Shown here one piece after another: positions 25,301 through 34,445 of a DNA stretch of 64,000 nt. The stretch spans positions 62,001 to 126,000 of the forward strand of contig JAXLQL010000005.1 in the NCBI GenBank assembly GCA_046331625.1, written 5' to 3'. This DNA is from JAXLQL01 sp046331625. GTDB taxonomy: Bacteria > Acidobacteriota > Terriglobia > Bryobacterales > Bryobacteraceae. The first letter of the stretch is position 1. Each line of letters begins with the position of its first letter. Under the pieces are notes generated by a model, which saw only the letters and a program-made list of their open reading frames with translations, searched no databases and had not been told where the DNA came from. Position numbers and translations under genes: made by a program.

Positions 25301-25804
25301 TTCCATGGCGATGTCCTCATTCACCTTCAGCGATACCGCGAGGTGTTTGTGGAACTCCGGCGTTTCCGTACGCAACAGTGCCGAGCCCACCGGCGTGATG
25401 GTGATGGGCGCAGCGCCGCGGGCCAGACGCAGCAAGCCGATGGCGCGTTGCTCGGCGATCTCGGAATGCGGCGAAAGGTTCTGCGTGGCCAGCACGTCGA
25501 GCGCCGGGATCATCTGCGGAAAGTGACCCTCGCGACTCAACACCAGAGCATCGAAGAATGCCGCCGTCAGTTCCGAGAGTTCCTCGGCGCGCTTGCTTCC
25601 ATCCACAACCACTACGAGCGGCCGCTGGACGCTCTGCCATAGCAGTACGAGGTACAGCGCTTTGCCGGTTGCGTTCATGCCCGCGGCGCGGAACAGGCTG
25701 TTCTCTTGCCGTTCGAGCGACAACGCGAGTTCGCGGACGAGGGCCCGAAAGCCGGGCGCATTGCCGAGCCCGAGCAATAGATCGCGAACTGCGGGATGCG
25801 TCAC
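22310..25804 (-). CDS. mfd: transcription-repair coupling factor Mfd
   Basis: This 1164-residue ATP-dependent translocase displaces stalled RNA polymerase and recruits UvrA. The order of domains is UvrB-like N-terminus (about 1-440), CarD-type polymerase-interacting domain (LKPGDYVVHATHGIGQFLGI), helicase with GDVGYGKTEVAMRAVF as motif I and VIIDEEQRFGVKHKEKL as motif II, then SATPIPRTLHLSM and QLRGRVGRS, and a TRCF C-terminal domain. Length is normal. It starts at GTG four bases after rfaE2. Confidence 0.96.
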   Translation of the reverse strand: MTHPAVRDLLLGLGNAPGFRALVRELALSLERQENSLFRAAGMNATGKALYLVLLWQSVQRPLVVVVDGSKRAEELSELTAAFFDALVLSREGHFPQMIPALDVLATQNLSPHSEIAEQRAIGLLRLARGAAPITITPVGSALLRTETPEFHKHLAVSLKVNEDIAMEDLVTHLESIGYEKREPVEMVGEYSVRGGILDVFPAEAQHPVRVEFFGDTVESMRTFHVETQRSVLKISEVTLLPLTECPRSRPILNELGAPAGEPFAGWEFHVPRVRPRKSTLLDQGSGTVLVLDEPEQSKSAAERLWKRLNEPGRESPVPLEQLYLSWDELTEHAARLPRVEFRELELDAPGSWHVAARPSMRFHNNMQVAVAEARALVEQGNRVVFFSASTGEMERMADILQEYSVPFQVGLDPAEAATAPLLAARAYQGDLASVLLAKGKVRAGASFPEQKAVLFGSEDLFEHSELASDPSVRGTSDVAAFAADIGDLKPGDYVVHATHGIGQFLGIRELTQGDVKGDFMLLEYSGGAKLYVPLSRLDLIQRYRASGEGAPSLDKLGGATWEKTKSKVKARMRDMAEELLKLYAQRKMAEGFAYSPDSNWQREFEDAFEYTETKDQLRAIEDIKRDMESPHPMDRLLCGDVGYGKTEVAMRAVFKALGDGKQVAVLAPTTVLCFQHYETFKRRFAPFPAKVEMFNRFRSAKELKASVEELAEGKIDIAVGTHRLLSPDVHFRDLGLVIIDEEQRFGVKHKEKLKQLRKSVDVLTMSATPIPRTLHLSMLGLRDLSIIETPPKDRLAIHTVVARFNPDIVKTAIEQELARGGQVYYLHNRVESIWQRAAMIQELVPEAKVGVGHGQMDEAALEKVILGFMRHEFDVFVCTTIIENGIDIPLANTIVIEHAERHGLSELYQLRGRVGRSNRRAYAYLLVPEDTELTETARKRLAALREFSDLGAGFKIAALDLELRGAGNILGGEQHGHINAVGYDMYMSLLENAVKELRGEQVLPEIHTSVSLGLDLRIPSDWISDETQRLRAYKRIAEASDAAKAAKALEDLVDRYGPAPPAVALLLRFAVLKSAAERAGIESIERKAGAVQLKFHPDSQIDPERLMDLVQNEPGAQFSPGGILRLTPPAGADPAGLIEFLEGRVSALSPDPAAAEISLQGIG

Positions 25805-25808
25805 GGAC

Positions 25809-26285
25809 TCACTCCGGACTGCGAGACAAGATTTCTTTTTCGATGTTGGTGGAGGAGTATCCGGGCTCGAGCGGCAGCGCCATCACCTGGCCGCCAGCGG
25901 CCTCCACCTCTTCCCTGCCCGCAATGAAGTGCGACCAGTCGGCGCCCTTCACGAGCACGTCAGGCAAGATCTCGGAGATGAGTTCCCGCGGCGTGTCTTC
26001 GTGGAAGAACGTCACCGCATCCACCGCTGCCACGCGCGAGGCAAGCGAGGCCCGAACCTGCCCCGTCAACAGGGGCCGCGATGGCCCCTTCAAGCGGCTG
26101 ACGCTCTCGTCGCTGTTGAGCGCCAAGACCAGAACGTCTCCCAGCGCACGCGCGCGTTCCAGCAGCCGCACGTGTCCGGGATGCAAAAGGTCATAACAGC
26201 CGTTGGTGAACACCACGCGCTTGCCTTGCCGCTTCCACTCGGCGCGTTGCAAGGCCAACTCGGCGCGATCGAAGATTCTTCCCAT
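25809..26285 (-). CDS. rfaE2: ADP-heptose synthase adenylyltransferase domain (RfaE2)
   Basis: This 158-residue stand-alone protein corresponds to the C-terminal domain of HldE and makes ADP-heptose from heptose-1-phosphate. Motifs are VVFTNGCYDLLHPGHVRLLERARALGD with the catalytic HPGH, LNSDESVSRLKGPSRP and DVLVKGADW. I chose the ATG at 26285 with GGGAAG just upstream; a longer frame to 26327 runs through the tandem repeat. The product is the donor for WaaC and WaaF. No kinase partner (RfaE1) is in the window. Confidence 0.92.
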   Translation of the reverse strand: MGRIFDRAELALQRAEWKRQGKRVVFTNGCYDLLHPGHVRLLERARALGDVLVLALNSDESVSRLKGPSRPLLTGQVRASLASRVAAVDAVTFFHEDTPRELISEILPDVLVKGADWSHFIAGREEVEAAGGQVMALPLEPGYSSTNIEKEILSRSPE

Positions 26286-26297
26286 GGCGATCTTCCC

Positions 26298-26329
26298 ATG
26301 GTAGCGATCACTTATGGTAGCGATCACTT
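26298..26329. repeat. 16-bp perfect tandem duplication at the PhyH stop
   Basis: The 16-base unit ATGGTAGCGATCACTT occurs twice without a gap, at 26298-26313 and 26314-26329. The second copy contains the stop codon of the PhyH-like gene on the minus strand (26324-26326). The duplication lies in the short spacer between that gene and rfaE2. Confidence 0.9.
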
Positions 26330-27103
26330 CAGAAATCCGCTCTTGGCTACGTCGAGCTTGGCGAGTTCGTCATTCAGGGGATCATCGAGCGCGAGCACCC
26401 GGCGCTGCTCCACGGTGAGCCGGGCGAGCGTTTCCGGACGAAGCATCGCCTTCTGGTATTGCTGTTGCGGCTTGTCGCGCCGGCAGTAGAAGCCGTGCAG
26501 AGCACGGCGATCCTCGTCAGTCGCGTTGGCGCAGCCCCCGTGCCACAGGTGCGCGTTCATCACGATCACGTCACCGGCGCGAGCCATGAGCAGAAGCTCA
26601 TCGGGATGCGTGGCGGCGGGATCAGCCAGCACCTGCTGGGGAAGCTTACCAGACCGATGCGTTCCCGCAACCACCCGCGGTGGACCGTTCTCGGTGGTGA
26701 AGTCGTCGAGCGCCCACACCGTGTTGCAGACCCAGTAGCCTTTCTCGTCAGGCAACGCGCCCATATCGCAATGCAGTGGCTGCGAGATTCCGTTACGCGG
26801 GTTGGCAGAACGTACGTTGAGGCTGCTCAGCTTGAAATCGCCCAAGACGTGCCCCACCAACTCGAGAATCTCCGGCCGCGCGATGCAATCGATGAAGACG
26901 TCGCCCTTGTCCACACAGTTGGCGAGTCGCCTCGACCCCTCCTCGTACTTGAACTCGGAACCGGCCGCATCGCCTTCGAGCCCGAAGAGTTCTTCGATGC
27001 GCGTGCGCAAGCGCTCCACTTCCTCAGCGGAGAGGAAGCCGGGCAGATGCACCCAGCCGTTTGCATCCAGTTGAGTCATTTGTTCGGGAGTCACGGCGTA
27101 CAT
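26324..27103 (-). CDS. phytanoyl-CoA dioxygenase (PhyH) family protein
   Basis: This 259-residue protein is an Fe(II)/2-oxoglutarate-dependent oxygenase. The HxD metal motif is in QPLHCDMGALPD, and the distal His is in MNAHLWHGGCANATDEDRRALHG, with the Arg for 2-oxoglutarate near it. The N-terminus QLDANGWVHLPGFLSAEEVERLR is typical of PhyH. I chose the ATG at 27103; the frame stays open upstream to 27259 through sequence of non-coding character. Substrate unknown. Confidence 0.87.
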   Translation of the reverse strand: MYAVTPEQMTQLDANGWVHLPGFLSAEEVERLRTRIEELFGLEGDAAGSEFKYEEGSRRLANCVDKGDVFIDCIARPEILELVGHVLGDFKLSSLNVRSANPRNGISQPLHCDMGALPDEKGYWVCNTVWALDDFTTENGPPRVVAGTHRSGKLPQQVLADPAATHPDELLLMARAGDVIVMNAHLWHGGCANATDEDRRALHGFYCRRDKPQQQYQKAMLRPETLARLTVEQRRVLALDDPLNDELAKLDVAKSGFLK

Positions 27104-27896
27104 TCTATCGCGGGGGGATGCTGCAATGGCGGGGGGATCTTGACCAAAAGAAAATGGTTCCAAGTGACCCGGGAAACAACTCGTTCTCCAGCCGGCATGC
27201 ACGGCCTGAACACGGCATCCAGCAACGCGGGCCGTTGTCCCATCGCTCCCCGGCTTCACCTTTCAGTGCTGCCGGATCGACACTACGGGAGGCGGCTGCT
27301 CGCGGCTACTGGTAGAAGCCGGCGCCTCGAAACGGCCTTTCGCTCGCCCGCAGCAGGCATACCCTCACAGGCACTCCCACGGCGAGGTCAACACTCCTGG
27401 CCTCTTTCTTCGACACCACGCTGGCTGCTCGACGCATCCGTTGACTACCGGCTCCGCTCCCGAGTTTCTTTCGACTCCCTGGAGCCTCATCGCCGGCGGC
27501 CCGCTATGCGCTTCGCCGCCTGCGCTTCCTCGGCTCGCCAGTCTCTCGCTCCCCTCCGGGATTTCACTCCCTCGGGATCGAAGCGCTCGAACCGGTTCGC
27601 ACGCGGAAGGCTTACCCGAACGAAACGCCCGATTGCCCTTCGCTCCCCGGTCAGGGCTGCTTTAGAAACTGCCTCGACCGGATCACCGTTCCAGGCTCGC
27701 TTTGCTTCGCCGAGCTCGCTGTTCCTCAAAACCTCTTGGAACCTTCTTCACTATGCGCCTAACCTGCGATTCCGTCAACGAAAAAAGCATCTTTCGTGGG
27801 CGTTTTGCAGCAACTCTATTTCGATTGTTTTCAGACGTGTGGAAGCAAGCCTCTGTGACAAAGCTGTGCATAAAACGTGCGCGCCCGATTCTGTTT
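27104..27896. other. gene-free block of ~790 bases with strong strand asymmetry
   Basis: I find no gene I can support here. From about 27180 to 27760 the plus strand is pyrimidine-rich and the minus strand purine-rich, with many GAG/GCGAG runs on the minus strand. Small foldable elements occur: CGAACCGGTTCG at 27588-27599, GGGATTTCACTCCC near 27558-27571, and GCTCG/CGAGC near 27695-27715. The flank 27770-27900 is distinctly more AT-rich, as promoters are. Minus-strand frames (for example 27487-27729 and 27683-27913) match nothing I know. A structured RNA, a dispersed element or decayed sequence are all possible. Confidence 0.4.
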
Positions 27897-29006
27897 TTAC
27901 TGTGGAGGCGCAACGGCCACCAGCCGCAAAATCATTCCGGTGTCTGTAACGGCGATCACAGGTCCTGAACGGCCAGCTCCTAGAGTGACTCTCCTAGCAA
28001 CGGCCCGATAGTCTACCGGTACTTCTTCCCACTTGGCGAGATCGGCACTGCGCAGCATTTTCACCTTGCCCGGAATCGGCAACTGGCGCAGGGAACCCGG
28101 AGGCTCAGTCGCCGCCAGATGGGTCACACCCGTCGGCATGGTCAGCAGATCGGTGACGGCGCGATTGGCCTCGCGAAAGACCCGCGTGGTCTGGTTCTGC
28201 AAAAGGTCCACGCGGTACACCTCGCTCGGGAACTCGAAGTTGTTCTCGAACTCCACCAGGCTAAGCGCGGCGTTGTTCGGCGTGATCCGGAATCGCGTGA
28301 TGTGGCCCAGGATCGAGAGTTCGTTCGCACGCCAAGTGGAGCCCCCATCTACGGTCTGGAGCAACAGCGTCAAGGACGGCAACTGCCGGAGACTCTTGGC
28401 CGCTTCCGGATCCATCCACGCCGGAGCCTTCAACTCCTGGTTACGCTTGGGGCGGTGGCGGCCGACGATCACTCCGAAATTGCCCTGGAACGCGACCGTG
28501 CCGTACGAACTGCGATCCGCCGCGGCGGTGGGCTTATCCGCGTCAGGCAGCTTACTCCAGGTCGTGCCTCCGTCGCTGGTCTGCAGCACCAGCTTGGGAT
28601 GCCCCACTGCATAGCCGCGCTGGGGATCCCGAAAGTAGACGCGCTCCACGCCGCGGACCGAATGCACGCGCTCCCAGGTTTCGCCGCAATCGCCGCTTCG
28701 GTAGATGCCGTCGTTCGCCGCCATCCAGCCGGAATGCTCATCGAGAAAGAACAGCGAATGCCCTTCGGGCTTGATCGCGACTTGCTTCCAGCCAGTGCCA
28801 CCGTCGTGAGTGACCATTGCCACCGGCCGCGCCCGGCGCTCGTCAGTGAAAGCGCCCAGAGCTGCGCCGCAATTGGTGCTTCCAAAAGCGATGTCATGCA
28901 GGCTCAACGACGATTTTTCCTCGTCGTGGAAATACACGAGCTTCCACGCACTGGTAACTTGGGCTGCCAAAGGCAGCGCGATCCAAAACGCCAGCGCGCG
29001 CAGCAA
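27897..29006 (-). CDS. exported BNR/YCF48-like beta-propeller protein
   Basis: This 369-residue protein starts with TTG and a signal peptide (LAFWIALPLAAQV). It contains repeated Asp-box-like motifs of bacterial neuraminidase repeats: THDGGTGWKQV, YRSGDCGETWERV, QTSDGGTTWSKL and QTVDGGSTWRAN. The layout matches YCF48/Hcf136-like propellers. No catalytic residues of sialidases are evident, so a binding or assembly role is more likely. It follows the GAF gene by three bases. Confidence 0.72.
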   Translation of the reverse strand: MLRALAFWIALPLAAQVTSAWKLVYFHDEEKSSLSLHDIAFGSTNCGAALGAFTDERRARPVAMVTHDGGTGWKQVAIKPEGHSLFFLDEHSGWMAANDGIYRSGDCGETWERVHSVRGVERVYFRDPQRGYAVGHPKLVLQTSDGGTTWSKLPDADKPTAAADRSSYGTVAFQGNFGVIVGRHRPKRNQELKAPAWMDPEAAKSLRQLPSLTLLLQTVDGGSTWRANELSILGHITRFRITPNNAALSLVEFENNFEFPSEVYRVDLLQNQTTRVFREANRAVTDLLTMPTGVTHLAATEPPGSLRQLPIPGKVKMLRSADLAKWEEVPVDYRAVARRVTLGAGRSGPVIAVTDTGMILRLVAVAPPQ

Positions 29007-29009
29007 GCG

Positions 29010-29606
29010 TCAGCGGCTCCCAACCGCCAAGCGGCTGCTGAGCACGAGGTCCGCATAAGCCGCTCGATCGAAGTCAGCCGAGTCCAGGCAGGCGAGCGCC
29101 ACTAGTGCGCCGAGTTGCTCGCCCACGGTGTGCAGCAACTCCATCTCGTCACCGCTATGGGAATGCGGCTGGCGATGCTGAATGTTGATCACGCCCACCA
29201 CGCGGTTGCGGATGATGATGGGTCCGGAAAGGAAAGCTTCGAAGGTGTCTTCGGGCAGATCGCGAAAGAATTTGAATCGCGGATCGTTGTAGGCCTCGCG
29301 GCTGATGGCGAGCAACCGGCGCTCGCGGGCCACCCAACCGGTGAGACCTTCGTCGAGCCGCAAGCGAACTTCGCCGACGGCCTGCGGGTTCGGACCAGCC
29401 GACGCGCACAGAATCAACTCACCTGCGGAAACCAGATAGAGCAAACACGAATCAGAGCCGGCGAACTCCGCCAGGAGCCTCATCACCGTCTCGACGGACT
29501 CGGCAAGAGGCGACTGTTTGACGAGCAACCGGCTTATCGTTTGATACAGCCGGAGCTGACGCTCGAGCCGCTCCAAACGCGACTCGAGATCTTTTGTCTT
29601 GGCCAC
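29010..29606 (-). CDS. GAF domain protein
   Basis: This protein of about 198 residues has an N-terminal coiled coil (ESRLERLERQLRLYQTISRLL) and one GAF domain (SDSCLLYLVSAGELILCASAG..., EGLTGWVARERRLLAISREAYNDPRFK..., GPIIIRNRVVGVINIQHRQPH). No output domain is attached. GAF domains bind small molecules such as cyclic nucleotides. The start is uncertain: GTG at 29606 or TTG at 29636. It is co-transcribed with the BNR protein and divergent from the bactofilin. Confidence 0.82.
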   Translation of the reverse strand: MAKTKDLESRLERLERQLRLYQTISRLLVKQSPLAESVETVMRLLAEFAGSDSCLLYLVSAGELILCASAGPNPQAVGEVRLRLDEGLTGWVARERRLLAISREAYNDPRFKFFRDLPEDTFEAFLSGPIIIRNRVVGVINIQHRQPHSHSGDEMELLHTVGEQLGALVALACLDSADFDRAAYADLVLSSRLAVGSR

Positions 29607-29689
29607 CTTGTCATTATCCCAGATGGCCGGTAGCAAATTCAGACGAATGGGTCTACGATAAATAGAACCCTGTCAAGGAGCCCTGGACT

Positions 29690-30232
29690 ATGTGGAATCG
29701 TCGCAAAGACGAAGACAACGCACCGAAGGCAGCGCCGCTGCCTCCAACAAACGCATCGCTCGCGCGGGAAGGGATCCCGATGAACACCCTTCCGCCCCGG
29801 CCGGACCATGAGACCTCGCGCGCCGCGGCGATGGGCAAATCGGTGATCGTCAAGGGGCAACTGTTCGCCCGCGAAGACCTCTACATCGACGGCGAAGTAG
29901 AAGGCTCCGTGGAGATGCAGGAACACAAGCTCACCGTGGGCCCAAACGGCAAACTCCTGGCGGGCATCAAGGCTCGCGAGATCGTGGTGCTCGGCACCAT
30001 CCACGGCAATGTCGAAGCCGGGGAGAAGATCGAGATTCGCAAAGACGCCAAGCTCGTCGGGGACATCAAAACCGTTCGCATCGTGATCGAAGACGGAGCC
30101 TTTTTCAAGGGTTCCATCGACATCGTCAGAACCGAACCGGCGAAAGCGCAGGTTGCACAGCGGGCCGCCGCCCAGACCGCACCGGCTCCGCAGGCCGCGC
30201 CACAACCGATCCAGGAAGCCAGACGCCCGTAA
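29690..30232 (+). CDS. bactofilin family cytoskeletal protein
   Basis: This 180-residue protein has the bactofilin beta-helix core at about residues 48-145: KSVIVKGQLFAREDLYIDGEVEGSV, LTVGPNGKLLAGIKAREIVVLGTIHGNV and KDAKLVGDIKTVRIVIEDGAFFKG. Flexible Pro/Ala-rich ends flank the core, as usual. Bactofilins polymerise at the membrane and organise cell-wall synthesis. AAGGAG lies nine bases upstream of the ATG. Confidence 0.9.
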   Translation: MWNRRKDEDNAPKAAPLPPTNASLAREGIPMNTLPPRPDHETSRAAAMGKSVIVKGQLFAREDLYIDGEVEGSVEMQEHKLTVGPNGKLLAGIKAREIVVLGTIHGNVEAGEKIEIRKDAKLVGDIKTVRIVIEDGAFFKGSIDIVRTEPAKAQVAQRAAAQTAPAPQAAPQPIQEARRP

Positions 30233-30272
30233 AAAACAAAAAACGCCCAACCGCGTCCGCGGATACAGAGAG

Positions 30273-30875
30273 GTGGTTGCCATCACTCCCTCACTTGCAA
30301 TGGAACAGCTCAGGCCCAGCCAGGCGCTGGACCAATTCTTCGGAAGTCTCTCGCACTCGCCCGGTCTGCGCATACTCGACCTCGGCGAGTTCACCCAGGC
30401 CAACGTGCAGTTCATCACCAGCCTGGGGCACCGGCTCACTTTCGAGGACTTCGAGCGCTCGCTCACGGCCGCTCTCGGACCCGACGCCTCCCGGGCCGAT
30501 GAGGTTCGCGCCCATCACTTCCTGCAGCATTCGCTCACCTATCCCCCGGAACATTTCGACGCGATCCTGATTTGGGACAACCTCGAACTGGTTCCTCCGC
30601 AAATGGCCGCGCCGATTGTCGACCGCCTGTGGAGCGTGCTGCGCCCGGGCGGGAGTCTGTTCGCATGCTTCCATGCCGAGGCGAAGGCGGGTCCGGTGGA
30701 ACGCTTTTCGTTCCGGATCAGCGACGCCAAGACGCTCTCGTTGGCTCCGCGGGGAGCGGGCAAAGCGGCGCAGGCGCACAACAACCGCTCGATCGAGAAG
30801 CTCTTCTCGCGGTTTGACGCGGTGAAGTTCTACCTCACCCGCGATTCGGTGCGGGAAGTGGTGGTGCGCAAGTAG
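30273..30875 (+). CDS. SAM-dependent methyltransferase-like protein
   Basis: The protein of about 200 residues has a class I methyltransferase layout: LRILDLGEFTQANVQF as motif I, HFDAILIWDNLELVPPQMAAPIVDRLWSVLRPGGSLFACFH as the later motifs. The glycine-rich loop is reduced to a single Gly (DLGE), so cofactor binding may be altered. The start is uncertain between GTG at 30273 and ATG at 30300; a longer frame from 30153 overlaps the bactofilin. Function unknown. Confidence 0.65.
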   Translation: MVAITPSLAMEQLRPSQALDQFFGSLSHSPGLRILDLGEFTQANVQFITSLGHRLTFEDFERSLTAALGPDASRADEVRAHHFLQHSLTYPPEHFDAILIWDNLELVPPQMAAPIVDRLWSVLRPGGSLFACFHAEAKAGPVERFSFRISDAKTLSLAPRGAGKAAQAHNNRSIEKLFSRFDAVKFYLTRDSVREVVVRK

Positions 30876-30878
30876 CCT

Positions 30879-31607
30879 TCAGCGGTAAAGTCCGCGAAGC
30901 CAGTTCCAGCGGATGCGCAACAGATCGAGGAACATATCCAGGCTGTCGCCGAACATGCTGACCTTGGTTCCTTCCACGTGATCCCACCGCACCGGAATCT
31001 CGGCGATGGCGAAGCCTTTCTTGTGCGCGATGAACAACGCTTCGGCGTCGAAGCCGAACCGCTCCATGCGGACGTTCTTGAACACGGCTTGCGCCGCATC
31101 GCGCCGGAACAGCTTGAACCCGCATTGCGTGTCAGAGATCCGCAAGCCCACCAGCACGCGCATGAAGAGGTTGAAGATGCGGCCGGCGTTCTCGCGAAAG
31201 ATCGATTGATGCACACCGATCAGCGAGCGATCCACCGCCCGCGAGCCGATCGCTACCTCGCACTCGGGTTTGCTGACTGCGGCGAAGAGTTTCTCCACTT
31301 CCTCGATGGGCGCCGAGAGGTCGGCGTCGGAAAACAAAACCCAGTCATTGCGTGCTTCGAGCATCCCGTGTCGTACGGAGTATCCTTTGCCGCGATTGCC
31401 TGGATTGCGCAACACGCGGAACTCGGGGTGCGTGGCGCAGAACTTTTCCGCCACGGCCGCGGTCCCGTCACGCGAGCCGTCGTCCACCACGATCACCTCG
31501 TAGGGGCGATATCGCGACGCAGCGAGGTACGAGGCTACGCGCTCGAGCGTGGGAGGCAGCCTCTTTTCTTCGTTGTAAGCAGGGATGACTATGGAGAGGG
31601 AAGGCAA
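30879..31607 (-). CDS. family 2 glycosyltransferase, dolichyl-phosphate-glucose-synthase-like
   Basis: This GT2 enzyme of about 242 residues carries SIVIPAYNEEKRLPPTL, EVIVVDDGSRDGT, NRGKGYSVRHGML, LFSDADLSAP (the DxD) and QCGFKLFRRDAAQ. This is the pattern of polyprenyl-phosphate glycosyltransferases. The start is uncertain: the TTG at 31607 directly precedes the family start, while the frame is open to 31742. An extended -10-like sequence (TGCTAGAAT on the minus strand, 31651-31659) could drive it. It is divergent from lysS. Confidence 0.85.
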   Translation of the reverse strand: MPSLSIVIPAYNEEKRLPPTLERVASYLAASRYRPYEVIVVDDGSRDGTAAVAEKFCATHPEFRVLRNPGNRGKGYSVRHGMLEARNDWVLFSDADLSAPIEEVEKLFAAVSKPECEVAIGSRAVDRSLIGVHQSIFRENAGRIFNLFMRVLVGLRISDTQCGFKLFRRDAAQAVFKNVRMERFGFDAEALFIAHKKGFAIAEIPVRWDHVEGTKVSMFGDSLDMFLDLLRIRWNWLRGLYR

Positions 31608-31689
31608 CGGTTTCTTATAATTGACAGATACGTCAGCGCAAGCTCGACCGATTCTAGCATAGCCTCCGCCAGAGGCCTCAGGAGCGCTT

Positions 31690-33197
<1,508 letters not shown>

Positions 33198-33201
<4 letters not shown>

Positions 33202-34433
33202 ACTTCGAGTGGTTTGTTTCGCTGCGCTACCTGACAGCGAAGCGCAAGCAGGCCGCCATTTCTTTCATTACGTTGCTTTCGGTGGCGGGCGTGGCGTTCG
33301 GTGTGATGGCACTGGTGATCGCAATGGCCATCACGAACGGATTCCGCACTACGCTGGAGCAGAAGTTCCTGGGCGCGACTCCCCATATCATGATCCTCGA
33401 GAAAGAGCCTTCCACCGGAATCGAGAATTGGAAGGAACTGACGGCGCGGCTGGCTTCGATCAAAGGCGTCAGAGCCGCTTCGCCCTCTCTGTACGACAAC
33501 GTCATGCTCAACGGCCCGAAACAGGCGATGGTGTGCGTGATGAAGGGAATTCTCCCTCCAGCCGAGTCTCCTTTGCCGGAGCCGCTTCGGGTCCTGAAAA
33601 AGGGCTCCCTCAAAGACTGGGCGATGGTGGGAAGCAGCTTTCCGCTTGTGCTCGGAGCCAGGCTCGCCGAAACTGTCGGCGCTAATGTCGGCGACGAAGT
33701 GAAGATCCTCACCCGCTATGGCGACGGAACACCTACCGGACCGCGTGCCGTCGAGTACCCGTTCTCAGTAGTCGGAATCTTCGAGTCCGGGTTCGGCGAT
33801 GTCGACGAGAAATTGGCATTCTCTTCGCTCGACGCTGTGCAGCGGATCATGGGCCTGAAGGAACAAAACGTCGTCAACGCGGTGGAGATGAGCGTGAACA
33901 ACATCTATGAGGCTCCCGCCATCGCCAAGGCCGCCGAAGAGATGGTGAAGCCGAAACTGGCGGCATCTCATTGGGTGGAACAGAACAAGCAGTACTTCAC
34001 CGCGCTCGACACGGAAAAGAAGGTAACCGCGATCGTGATCGGGCTCATCCAAGTGGTGGCCGTGCTGAACATCGTCGTCTCGCTGATCATGATGGTAATG
34101 GAAAAGCAACGCGACATCGCGCTGCTGATGACCATGGGCAGCCGCCGCAGTCAGATCTTGCGCGTCTTCATCCTCCAGGGTCTTACCATTGGAGCTGTCG
34201 GCGCGGCGATCGGGCTGGTAGCTGGTCACCTCATCTGCTACTTCGGCGACCGCGGCCGCTGGATCGAAATCGACCAGTCAGTATACATGCTCAACTACGT
34301 GCCCTTCGAGCCGCATTTGCTCGACTCAGGCTGGATCCTGCTCGTCGCCTTGGCAGCGAGTCTGCTGGCGACGCTCTATCCGGCTCGTGCGGCTACGAAG
34401 ATTTCCCCAGCGCAGGCACTGCGCTACTGGTAG
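33198..34433 (+). CDS. LolC/LolE-type lipoprotein-releasing permease
   Basis: This 411-residue protein has the FtsX/MacB-type topology: one N-terminal membrane segment (AAISFITLLSVAGVAFGVMALVIAMAI), a large periplasmic domain and three C-terminal segments (IVIGLIQVVAVLNIVVSLIMMVM, GLTIGAVGAAIGLVAGHL, WILLVALAASLLATLYPA). The pattern RDIALLMTMGSRRSQI is typical. It should extract lipoproteins for transport with a LolD ATPase, which is not adjacent. It starts at GTG overlapping lysS. Confidence 0.87.
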
Positions 34434-34445
34434 GATCACGCGCCC

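Noticed and set aside
27104..27896. RNase P RNA, tmRNA or group II intron in the gene-free block
   Set aside because: I looked for the conserved RNase P start, a tmRNA acceptor end and an intron domain V, and saw none; no reverse transcriptase frame is present.
26459..27949. 496-residue plus-strand open frame spanning the PhyH gene and the gene-free block
   Set aside because: The first part is antisense to PhyH, and the rest has no domain or codon pattern of a real gene; it is open because the region lacks stop-rich codons.
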